Source: Tiliqua scincoides (Eukaryota; Chordata; Lepidosauria; Squamata; Scincidae). From it: a DNA stretch of 64,000 bases. Positions 24,161-34,390 of the stretch are shown one piece after another. Every line of letters starts with the position of its first letter. Within the stretch, counting starts at the first letter, position 1. The notes below the pieces were generated by a model. The model worked only from the letters and a program-made list of their open reading frames with translations, was not told the DNA's origin and did not search any database. The stretch lies in assembly GCF_035046505.1 (NCBI RefSeq), contig NC_089822.1, forward strand, positions 266,115,024-266,179,023, in the 5' to 3' direction. The position numbers and the translations under genes are program-made.

Positions 24161-24990
24161 GGTGAGGAGGCAGGGGAGACACCTTCTCCCCCCCAGAGTC
24201 CTTTGAAAAGCACCACCACCCAGTGAGGTGCCCAAACACCCACAACCTGCGCTCTACCTGCCCGCTCCTCTGCCCTCTCTGCTCTGCGCATGGGTTGTGG
24301 GTGCTTGGGCACCTCACAAGTCAGACATTTCTTTTAATTATCTGCCACTAATTATTAGTTATTGGAATTTGTATGTTTTAGTATCCCGTCTTGGGCTATT
24401 TGGAAACATCTTTTTGGGCACGTTTTTTTTAAAGAGACAGTATTGGGGTCCACATTTGTAAAATGTGTACAAATGAAAGCAATACCACCGACCCCTTCCT
24501 CAGTCAGACTTTTGTAACCACAGTTCTCACAGAAATGCAAATTGATCCACTTACCCTTAGAGCCCAATCCTGAGCTCTGTGCTGGCTCACCACCAAGCAG
24601 GGAGAGGTAGGTGGGAGTGTGGGGGGGAGGCAGGGAGGAGACATTCCAGCCAAAGTTAACCTTTTATTCTCCTCCACTCCCTTTTGCAACCTGGTTCTGC
24701 TTTGCATTTGGCAGAGGCCTGTTTTTGGAAACACCAGGATGGGATCCTCCTTTCCATTTGAAGCAAAGTCCCAGGCTACAATGCAATGCGCCATTACTTA
24801 AGAATAACACCCATGGAAAGCAGTGGGTCTACTTCTGAGTAAAAAGGGTTGCAACTATATGCAGCTCATCTCTCTGCTGTGAACTGAATTGCACACTCTC
24901 ACTTATGTGTTATAAGTCATATGTTATATGTAGAGCTTTGGGCTTAACACACCAGACACCTTAAAGGTGGATTTGATTCCTGGTTCTCCT

Positions 24991-25150
24991 GCAGTGGTTC
25001 CCAACCTTTTTTACTTGCATATCCCTTGGCAGCCCATTTCCATAAATTGTACCCTTCATATTAGCAAATCTGATTGCCAGATGCAAATGTAATTAATAAT
25101 ACAAGCCCTCATCTGTATTAATCTGTAATTAATAATACAAGCCCTCATGT
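24991..25150. mobile_element. hAT-like fragment
   Basis: CAGTGGTTCCCAACCTTTTT resembles a hAT-type left end. No right end is found. A short direct duplication (TAATTAATAATACAAGCCCT) sits at 25,090-25,145. Confidence 0.35.
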
Positions 25151-25152
25151 TT

Positions 25153-25313
25153 TGCCACATCTCAAAAAGGATATAGTGGAGATGGAAAAGGTGCAAAAGA
25201 GAGCGACTAAGATGATTACTGGGCTGGGGCACCTTCCTTATGAGGAAAGGCTACGGCGTTTGGGCCTTTTCAGCCTAGAAAAGAGACACCTGAGGGGGGA
25301 CATGATTGTGTGG
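25153..25313 (+). mobile_element. CR1 LINE, internal ORF2 fragment
   Basis: It encodes [20 protein letters not shown] and [20 protein letters not shown], then breaks off at ACATGATTGTG. Confidence 0.8.
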
Positions 25314-25954
25314 AACTGCACAGTCTGTGGAACTGCTTGTCCATCCCGTGCATGCAAAGACGCATCTAGTCCAGCATATGCTTCCATTTTGCACCCACCA
25401 TCTGGAATGGCTTTGGAGGGGAGGGGAAGGGCCATTTGCACACTGTGCTGAGGCTCACTGCAAAACTTAGTGCTTTGTACCCCTCTCGCTACACCACTGG
25501 CCCAGGCCACAGGTGGGGAGGGGGGGCAGTGTACCATAGGGATGCCAGCTGATCAGAAAAAAATCTACCTTCCCAGCTTTTTTCTTGAAACCCCCAGGCA
25601 TGTGGCCAAAATTTCTGTGGCTTTGCAATTTTTAGGTTTCCGTAGGAAAAAGTGCCTGAAATGTTCTGGGGAAATTGAAGGTTTGCCTATGACATTGTGG
25701 GGTTTTCAAGAGGTCTTGATCAAGTTCTGACCCGGTTCTGTCTTTTCCAAAGCAGTTGCCCAGCCCAGCCTGAACTCTCCAGGAATCCACATCCATCCCC
25801 AGAAAGGAGACTCTGCAAGAGTATTAGGAGGTTTCCGGGGAGCTCCTGGACTCAGCGATGTGATGCCAGGCTGGGGAAAGACACCAGGGAACTGTGGTCT
25901 GTGTTGGCCACTTGCAGCCTGCAGGGTCTGTGTTGCTCAAGGTGCATCAGGTTG

Positions 25955-27190
25955 CAGGGTGACCAGATGTCATAAATGCATAAGAGGACCAAGCACCCCA
26001 AAATGCAGGACATCCAAGAAAAAGTAGGACGCGAAAAAATAAAAGCTAAAAACTCTCGTATATTGATTTCATGTGGTTCATTTAAACATTTTGTCCTGCC
26101 AGCTGATGCCAAGGATGCATCGGAGGCAGCGCATGTGGAAAGCGCTCAGTTTCCTCTCCTGTTGTGAGCGAAGAGTCCATGACTCGCTGCAGTACAGAAG
26201 TGTGCTCAGGACGCAAGCTCTGTAGACCTGGATCTTGGTATGTTCCGTCAGCTTCTTGTTGGACCAGACTCTCTTTGTGAGTCTGGAAAACGTGGTAGCT
26301 GCTTTACCGATGCGCTTGTTTAGCTCGGTATCGAGAGAAAGAGTGTCGGAGATCGTTGAGCCAAGGTACACAAAGTCATGGACAACCTCCAGTTCATGCT
26401 CAGAGATTGTAATGCAGGGAGGTGAGTCCACTTCCTGAACCATGACCTGTGTTTTCTTCAGGCTGATTGAAAGGACAAAGTTCCAAACAACACAGTCCTG
26501 GAATGTGCTGGAATCCCTAGCATGTATTCACTGCTGAAACAGAGATGCCTGCGTTGGCTCAGTCATGTCGTGAGAATGGATGATGGCCGGATCCCAAAGG
26601 ATCTCCTCTATGGAGAACTCCTGCAAGGAAAGCGCCCTAAAGGTAGACCACAGCTGCGATACAAGGACATCTGCAAGACGGATCTGAAGGCCTTAGGGAT
26701 GGACCTCAACAAGTGGGAAACCCTGGCCTCTGAGCGGCCCGCTTGGAGGCAGGCTGTGCAGCATGGCCTTTCCCAGTTTGAAGAGACACTTTGCCAGCAG
26801 TCCGAGGCAAAGAGGCAAAGAAGGAAGGCCCATAGCCAGGGAGACAGACCAGGGACAGACTGCACTTGCTCCCGGTGTGGAAGGGATTGTCACTCCCGGA
26901 TTGGCCTTTTCAGCCACACTAGACGCTGTGCCAGAACCACCTTTCAGAGCGCGATACCATAGTCTTTCGAGACTGAAGGTTGCCAATACATGATGAACAT
27001 TACATTACCTATTATTCCATTAAAAACTATATTAAATATAGTTGATTATTACATATAATCTATGAAAGAAGACTCTGAACTGCCTGCGGTGGGCCCACTC
27101 GCAGTGAAAAGGAGGACATTGAAGTTATTTTCCAGGACATGAGGCTATAAAGAGGACGTGCACTGGAAAAAGAGGACATCTGGTCACCTG
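25955..27190. mobile_element. hAT-like element split by an inverted LINE insertion
   Basis: The outer ends are CAGGGTGACCAGATGTC and GACATCTGGTCACCTG, inverted copies of each other. The middle (26,092-26,990) is the LINE described separately. A target duplication is not clear. Confidence 0.55.
26092..26990. mobile_element. LINE copy with 5' inversion (same family as 60.1 kb)
   Basis: Positions 26,092-26,472 are the LINE on the minus strand (VVHDFVYLGSTISDTLSLDT, ERKLSAFHMRCLRCILGISW). Positions 26,476-26,990 are the following part on the plus strand (TVLECAGIPSMYSLLKQRCL through CSRCGRDCHSRIGLFSHTRR). Both parts meet at the same LINE coordinate, the classic product of twin priming. The tail ends CTTTCGAGACTGAAGGTTGC. 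Confidence 0.88.
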
Positions 27191-27339
27191 GATCTGGTGC
27201 TGAATTGGAGGACTGAATTGGTGCTGAATTGGAGGGATGATAGTGTGGAAAGCCTGGCTGGAGGAGTTGTGCCTTCCTGCCCTTAATGGGAACTGGAACG
27301 TCAAGATCTGAATTCCCTGCAAAGGGACTTTTAGCTAAC

Positions 27340-27800
27340 AGGCACTCCCAGGGTTAAAAGGAGCAACTCCAGATTCCTAGAGAAGCTAATGGGAGGGGGA
27401 GCCACTACTCACTCCACCCCCTTCTTTTGTCCCCTCCCCAGTCACATCAGTGGTGAGTCCAAAGCCAGCTGGGGGCTCAGGGGGTCCCAGGGTAGAGGAA
27501 ATGGGTAGAGGAACCCCCAGATGGAGGGGCTGAGAAGGCAAACTGCAACAAGCTCCCCTCCCACACTTTTGCATGGTGAATTTGGGGTCTGCTTTGGGGC
27601 AGCCCAAACCACAAGTGGTTTTGTGTCTCTGGTGGGGGTCTTGAGGTGGGCAGGGTGGGAACCAGGAAAGGGAGGGCCGGAGGGGGGCCACACAGCATTG
27701 CGGCCCCTGCAAATAGCAGCAGGATGTGTTGGGAGCAACACTGTAGCCCTGCAGCTCTTCCTCTGCTTCTGGAACTGAGGGGTCGCGTTTTTTGTTCAAT
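27340..27800 (+). promoter_or_regulatory. Gene B promoter region
   Basis: Paralogous to the regions before genes A and C: GGTTAAAAGGAGCAACTCCA, TGCATGGTGAATTTGGGGTC and GGGCAGGGTGGGAACCAGG occur in the same order. It is GC-rich. There is no clear TATA box; the start site is not determined. Confidence 0.55.
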
Positions 27801-27971
27801 CTTGATGTATTTTTGGATGTATATCTCTAATGTTGCTTTATTGTCTTATTATCAGTTTAACAGTTTTATTATTTTAAGAGCATCTTTGCACCTGGTTTTA
27901 ACAGAGGCAGGTGGGACAGAAATCAGAAGGAAGGAGGCTGGATTTTGCAGCTGAAAAGAGTCCATCTGGAC

Positions 27972-28200
27972 CAGCCATTTTCAACCACTGTGCCATGGCA
28001 CACTGGCGTGCCACAAATGGTCCCCAGATGTGCCACGGGAGTTTGGAAGAGGTTTATTTATTAATAGGACCATTGGGGGATGCAGGCCTCCCATTGACAG
28101 CACAGTGTGCCTTGTCAATTGTCAAAAAACTGATGGTGCGCCTTGGCAATTGTAGTTCCTTACCAGTGTGCCATGTGATGAAAAAGGCTGCAAATCACTG
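27972..28200. mobile_element. hAT-type non-autonomous transposon
   Basis: Ends CAGCCATTTTCAACCACTG and GCTGCAAATCACTG. It is the same family as 17,355-17,579 (TGTGCCATGGCACACTGGCG inside). Confidence 0.75.
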
Positions 28201-28201
28201 A

Positions 28202-28600
28202 TCTCACATAACACCAGAACCAGGGGACATCCACTAAAATTGAGTGTTGGGAGAGTTAGAACAGACAAAAGAAAATATTTCTTTACTCAGCGTGTGGTTG
28301 GTCTGTGGAACTCCTTGCCACAGGATGTGGTGATGGCATCTGGTCTAGATGTCTTTAAAAGGGGATTGGACAAGTTTCTGGAGGAAAAATCCATTACGGG
28401 TTACAAGCCATTATGTGTATGTGCAGCCTCCTGATTTTAGAAATGGGCTATGTCAGATGCAAGGGAGGGCACCAGGATGCAGGTCTCTTGTTATCAGGTG
28501 TACTCCCTAGGGCATTTGGTGGGCCGCTGTGAGATACAGGAAGCTGAACTTGATGGGTCTATGGCCTGATCCAGTGGGGCTGTTCTTATGTTCTTATGTA
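28202..28600 (+). mobile_element. CR1 LINE, ORF2 C-terminus and 3' UTR
   Basis: The frame encodes LSHNTRTRGHPLKLSVGRVR through EEKSITGYKP. The 3' UTR has a small internal loss (GGCTATGTCAGATGCAAGGG) and ends CTGTTCTTATGTTCTTATG. Confidence 0.9.
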
Positions 28601-28631
28601 GACATCTGTGTCAGATCCAGGTGGACTAGAG

Positions 28632-28946
28632 CAGGGGTGTCAAACATAAGACCCGCCGGTCATATGTGGCCCCAGGAGGAAATGTATCTACCCCCCTCCC
28701 CCATTGTAATTGGGCTCTCCCAGCATGATAATTGACCTCTCTCATATCTTGAAATTACAGATAATATTTGCATATTTTCTCTTCTGTCATTTGCAGCTAA
28801 TGGGTTTCTGTGCGAGAGCAAAGTTCAGACTTCTGGCCATCGTCTGCTTAATGGTGTCACTTCGGCTTAATGATGTCACTTCCAGTCCTCAGCAAATGCC
28901 ATGAATGCTGTTCAGCCCACAACATGAAACAGGTTTGACACCCCTG
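28632..28946. mobile_element. hAT-type non-autonomous transposon
   Basis: Ends CAGGGGTGTCAAACATAAG and GGTTTGACACCCCTG; flanks GACTAGAG and GATCAGAG (six of eight match). It is the same family as the insertion in gene C at 54,983. Confidence 0.8.
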
Positions 28947-29465
28947 GATCAGAGAGTTCTTACAGAGTTGGTGCTCTCAGAAGAAGAAATTGAAGGGGGC
29001 AAAGCAGGGTGAGCAACTGAGCAGGGAAGATCCAGCCCCAAATGTCTGCCCTGCCGAGAGCAACCTTCTTGCACAGTCTGCAACAAAACATCCACATTTT
29101 CCAAGGTGTGTGTCAGTGGGGGGAAGGCATCACCTTCTACATACAGAGATAACAGGGACTCCTCCTAGGATTTAAGTGTCTGTTTGGGTCAATAACCTTG
29201 TCAATAAGCCCCCATTACATAAACGCTTCCCCCCCCCCCGATCTCCAAAACCACTTTCCCCCCACATTAGCGGGGCAAACTGGCAAAAGGTTGAAGTGGA
29301 AGAGAGTGAATGAATATGTGTGGGACTTACCCCACTGGGGCATTTCTGGGTCGGAACCAGAGCTATGGGGCAAATGGGAAGAGAATTTTGAAATGCGCAA
29401 GAAAGTGAAATTTGTAAATGGTATGGAGAGTCAAAGTCTCCCCATCATGTTTGTCTCCTTCGCAG

Positions 29466-29530
29466 GCAGTGGGATGGCTTCGAGGCTACCTTCCAGACCA
29501 CCTCCTCTTCCAACTCTGTGGCCTGCTCAG
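29466..29530 (+). CDS. Gene B first coding exon
   Basis: The acceptor TCTCCTTCGCAG and donor GTAGAC flank 65 bp, with ATG at 29,474. The 19 codons MASRLPSRPPPLPTLWPAQ end in phase 0, ready for the KRAB-A exon at 32,592. The 180 bp before it (CTATGGGGCAAATGGGAAGA...) are conserved in genes A and C. Confidence 0.85.
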
Positions 29531-30006
29531 GTAGACGGACGCTTGGCAACCTTCAGTCTCAGCAGGGAGGTGTGGAAGAAACAGCTCTGGACGTTTCCTC
29601 CTCCTTTTTCCCGGTCCACTGTTTTTTTTCCTGTGGTTTCTGGCACATAATACCCAAGGAGCCTGCTCAGAAGAGTGGGAACTTCAGGGTGCCAGGGTTG
29701 GGATGCTTGGGAATATTCTGAATATTCAGCAGCAGAATATTGCAGTTGGCGCCCTTTCTCATTTCTCTGTCATCACATATTGTCAAGTCCTTGTTTAGAG
29801 TTGAGAATGTCTCTCTCTAAAAAGCACTTGGTCTCTTTCCCAGCATCCCTCAGATCACAGTGGCAGGCATAGGGAGAAGCAGGGAGCCTTTTCTCCTCCC
29901 AGGAGTCAAAGTCACACCCAACATTGTGCTTATAATTAGTTTTCAGTGCCCTTTAATGCTCTGCTTCCCTGGGGGCTGGGGATAAGAGTGCCCTTTAATG
30001 CTCTGC

Positions 30007-30483
30007 TTCCCCTGGGGGCTGAGGATAAGAATAGGCCCTCAGTTTGGCTGTATTTGTCCTAAAAGGCGACTAAACAGCCAGCCACCAGGTAGATGGGACT
30101 CATCAGCCTGGGAAGGCAGCTCATCTGAGAGAAGAAAACTCTGATCCCAAACCTCCACTGCCTTGTGGCTACATCCAGTTATGGAAAAGGCTTCAGGAGT
30201 CAACCTCGAGGCAAAATCCGGAGCCGGAGTCCCTGAGGCAGTTCATGGCTGAACACAGTCACGTTCTGGCAACTCCTGAGACGTCGCTGGAACCAACCGT
30301 ATTGGCCTCTGCCTTTCCATTGGACCATTTCAGCGATGTGGAGAGGGGAGATTTGCTGCATGGGTAACAGCCTATCCTCCATACCTACTTTACCCAGGCT
30401 TCGCGCACTGGAGAGGACACTCTGTTCCAGAACCACCATTCAGAGCGTGACACCATAGTCTTCCGAGACTGAAGGATGCCAAC
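30007..30483 (+). repeat. Short retroposon with the same 3' tail as the 5S-SINE and LINE
   Basis: The body (CAGCCAGCCACCAGGTAGAT, CTGATCCCAAACCTCCACTG) is not 5S-like. The end CCATAGTCTTCCGAGACTGA matches the LINE tail. A direct repeat TAATGCTCTGC occurs at 29,996-30,006 and 30,484-30,494, and the paralogous site near 47.5 kb is empty. A 43-bp tandem duplication sits at the left edge, so the exact start is uncertain. It may be a SINE or an internally deleted LINE. Confidence 0.55.
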
Positions 30484-30499
30484 TAATGCTCTGCAAAGA

Positions 30500-31030
30500 G
30501 CTTCTGCCCTCTCTCCTCCCCCTCAGGCACATGGCCCAGGTGCATTTATTTATTGTCCATGTGCTCACATCTTGCACAATCAGGAAGAGTAATCAGACCA
30601 ACATACACATGCTGTCCTATCAATGGTGCTCAGGCTTTGCCAGCTACCTCAGAGCCTCACAAAGTAGCAATACCTGTTTTTGAAAAAGGCCCTTATCTGG
30701 CCATCTGCATCCTGCCTTAGTTTGGACAGAGGGGTTGGCAGAGACACCAGCATGGACCACTTATACCTGCTGGCTCCTATAGTAACCAGCTGGGCTTGGG
30801 GCCAGTGACCAATTCCCTCCCTCACGCCTAAATATTGTTCATAGCTACTGACAAACGTACGGAAAGATTTCCATAAAAATGCTTAACATGTTGGGAATAA
30901 GGCTCAATTAAATACCATAGCATTGGAAACTGTGGTTAATACATGTAGGAGACAGCAACATAGTTATATACCGAGGATACAGAAATATGGAATATTTGCA
31001 TCTGCTAGAATCCTACACCGCAGGATATCC
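30500..31030. other. Gene B intron, nothing recognised
   Basis: No repeat, exon or motif is recognised here apart from an AT-rich part near 30,840-31,000. Confidence 0.3.
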
Positions 31031-31035
31031 CAAAG

Positions 31036-31478
31036 GAGCGTGTGGTTGGTCTGTGGAACTCCTTGCCACAGTATGTGGTGACGGCATCTGGCCTAGATGC
31101 CTTTAAAAGGGAATTGCACAAGTTTCTGGAGGGCAAATCCATTACAGGTTACAAGCCATGGTGTGTATGTGCAACCTCCTGATTTTAGAAATGGGCTATG
31201 TCAGATGCAAGGGAGGGCACCAGGATGAGGTCTCTTGTTATCTGGTGTGCTCCCTGGGGCATTTGGTGGGCCGCTGTGAGGTACAGGAAGCTGGACTAGA
31301 TGGGCCTATGGCCTGGTCCAGTGGGGCTGTTCTTATGTTCTTAACTACAATTCCCAGGATGCCTTGCAGGTCTCTTGTTATCTGGTGTGCTCTCTGGGGC
31401 ATTTGGTGGGCCGCTGTGAGGTACAGGAAGCTGAACTAGATGGGCCTATGGCCTGATCCAGCAGGGCTCTTCTTCTTG
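31036..31478 (+). mobile_element. CR1 LINE 3' end with one extra tandem 3'-UTR unit
   Basis: It starts in ORF2 (CGTGTGGTTGGTCTGTGGAA) and reaches the 3' end near 31,341. The UTR is then repeated to 31,478, with ACTACAATTCCCAGGATGCC at the junction (31,344). The second unit's terminus is broken by the L2 insertion. Confidence 0.85.
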
Positions 31479-32164
31479 TTTTTATTTTATTAATTTATAT
31501 CCCGCCTTTATGCCCAAAGGGCACACGGCGGCTTACAGCATTTAAAAATACAACATTAAAAACAATAATTAAAACAATTTACAACTAATTAAAAATCTAA
31601 AAACAAACCCTGTGGATTCTCATATAAAAAAGCAAGAAAGCCAGCCAGCCTGTCAACAATTAAAAGCTTTTTGAAATAAAAAGGTCTTCAGTCCATGCCG
31701 AAATGTTAGCAAAGAGGGAGCAGTTCTCAATTCTAAGGGGAGGGTATTCCAAAGTTCGGGGGCCACCACCGAGAAGGCCCTCTTCCTGGCCGCCGCCCCT
31801 CTCACTTCTCTTGGTGGCGGCACAGTCAAAAGGGCCCCCCCAGATTATCTAAGAGCCCGGGCAGGATTGTAAGGAAGGAGGCGGTTCCTCAAATACCCCG
31901 GACCCGAGGCGTAAAGGGCTTTAAAAGTCAAAACTAGCACCTTGAATTGGGCCCGGAACAGAACCGGCAGCCAGTGTAGCTGCCGAAGCAATGGCTTGAC
32001 AGAATCAAACCAACATGCTCCAGCCACCACACGAGCAGCTGCGTTCTGTACTAATTGTAATTTCCGGACCGTCTTCAAAGGCAGCCGAACGTAGAGCACA
32101 TTGCAATAATCTAATCTAGATGTCACTAGGGCATGGGTTACTGTGGCCAGGTCCGCGCAGCTCC
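31479..32164 (-). mobile_element. L2 LINE, 3' part, inserted in the CR1 tail
   Basis: The minus strand encodes the L2 ORF2 C-terminal region ([60 protein letters not shown]). It ends with the L2 tail ATAAAGGCGGGATATAAATT. The CR1 ending TTATGTTCTTATG resumes at 32,170. Confidence 0.85.
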
Positions 32165-32567
32165 AACTCTTATGTTCTTATGAGCTCCAACTCTACACAA
32201 AGAGAGCTTCAGCAGTCAGTTTTCCCTCCTTAGCTTAAAATAAGTGACTATAAGCATTCACACAGTCCATCCACGTTGCCTGGACTGACTTTCAATAGCA
32301 GGCAATTTGTCCTTCCTTCCTCCACAGCCATTGAGCTGTGGTCAGTCCACAAGGGCCATGGCATTTTCTTCCAGGGTCTATATGCTTTGCTTGGGGCTGG
32401 CATTTGTCACATCAGAAAAAGGAGAAGAAAAATGGGCGCCCAACTGGTCTAATGTTGCCAGATAAACTGCAGGGAAATAAATGCCCAGGTCCTCCCATTT
32501 TATTTCCCCTTCCAGGCTGTGCATAGAAGGGTTTGAAGAGGGGATCTTGTGAAGAAATGAATTGTGA

Positions 32568-32908
<341 letters not shown>

Positions 32909-33542
32909 GGATGTACATTCCTAAGAAAGAGCTGCATTTCTGAAAAGTTCATAATCTCCTTGGGGAGATGCCAGGCCTGCCAAAGGGGTGGCTTGGAAAT
33001 GCTCCTGATTCTCAGCTCTCGTCATTCTCTTTCCTCTGCATTATTGTGTTTCTTCCCCATTAATTGATGGCCTGCTGTCCTGCTGGGGAGGACTATTTGC
33101 TGGTCTGGTTGTCCTGCCTCTTCGCCCCATGTATCAGGCTCACCTAAAGGGAGGTGTGGTTATCCTGAGGTTGTGCCTTATGTCACCTGAGAAAGGCTGG
33201 ACTGTGATTGGCCTGTTGCACTGGGGGCATGAAGAAAGTCTGGTCTGGTTACTCACCGGGGAGGTTTTGAGTGTAAGCAGAAGTGGGGCCAGGATTCACA
33301 ATTCATGATCCTGCTTTATTTCCCCCCAAGGCCATGTAGGAAGCACATAACGTTTGTCAGATCATCTCTAGCACTTGTGGCTTTTGCTATCTAGGACTCA
33401 GCCTGTCACGGTGCCAACAAAGGACTTTGTGCCAATTTGCCCACCCTATTTGGTTGTCTAAGACTAGTGGAAAAAGAAGGAGCTTAATAGCTTACTCCTA
33501 CCAAAGTTCCTCCATGCCAATGCAGCATGCCAATTGGTAACA

Positions 33543-34115
33543 GATGGACAGAGTGGATAGAGAGATGCTCTTTACGCTCTCACATAACACCAGAACCATG
33601 GGATGTCTACTAAGATTGAGTGTTGGGAGAGTTAGGACAGAAAAAAGAAAATATTTCTTTACTCAGTGTGTGGTTGGCCTGTGGAACTCCCTGCCACAGG
33701 ATGTGGTGATGGCGTCTGGCCTGGACGCCTTTAAAAGGGGATTGGACAAGATTCTGGAGGAAGAGTCCATTACGGGTTACAAGTCATGATGTGCATGTGC
33801 AACCTCCTGATTTTAGAAATGGGCTATGTCAGATGCAAGGGAGGGCACCAGGATGCAGGTCTCTTGTTATCTGGTGTGCTCCCTGGGGCATTTGGTGGTC
33901 TGCTGTGAGATACAGGAAGCTGGACTAGATGGGCCTATGGCCTGATCCAGTGGGGCTGTTCTTATGTTCTTAACTACAATTCCCAGGATGCCTTGCAGGT
34001 CTCTTGTTATCTGGTGTGCTCCCTGGGGCATTTGGTGGGCTGCTATGAGATACAGGAAGCTGGACTAGATGGGCCTATGGCCTGATCCAGTGGGGCTGTT
34101 CTTATGTTCTTAATG
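33543..34115 (+). mobile_element. CR1 LINE 3' end with one extra tandem 3'-UTR unit
   Basis: The frame 33,544-33,789 encodes DREMLFTLSHNTRT through EEESITGYKS. The 3' UTR ends near 33,970 and is repeated to 34,115, with ACTACAATTCCCAGGATGCC at 33,973. Confidence 0.88.
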
Positions 34116-34390
34116 CAGTGCCTCCATGCCCCAGCATGGCTTGTGCTGCACCCCATGGGAGAATTTAGCAGGCAAAGGTTTCCTCATGGTAAGGGGGCAT
34201 TTGTCTCCATGCCCCATGCAAAGCCCCAGCTGACGCTATGGGTCAGCTTGGATCTGAGCCACCAATATCACAGGGGCAGATCCGTGTTGGCAGATCAGGC
34301 CTGGGAAGAGGGATAAGATATGGTGCACAGCAGTGCCACCAATCCCATCTCCTTCCAGGGCCTGATCTGCCCACCCCATCACTGCTCTCT

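Larger units (their letters stand above)
27920..29008 (+). other. Gene B putative 5' non-coding exon, invaded by transposons
   Basis: The gene C counterpart (46,200-46,324) is one uninterrupted stretch. In gene B the matching pieces are 27,925-27,971 (GGAGGCTGGATTTTGCAGCT), 28,605-28,631 and 28,947-29,008 (GTTGGTGCTCTCAGAAG...AAAGCAGG, donor GTGAGC). Two hAT elements and a CR1 3' end sit between them. If transcribed, this would be a long transposon-filled leader, or the first exon has moved. Confidence 0.5.

Noticed and set aside
23933-24317. Gly/Trp-rich frames near 24 kb
   Set aside because: They are translations of the 25-bp minisatellite in several frames.
26078-26990. Two separate opposing genes
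   Set aside because: Both parts belong to one LINE insertion with a 5' inversion.
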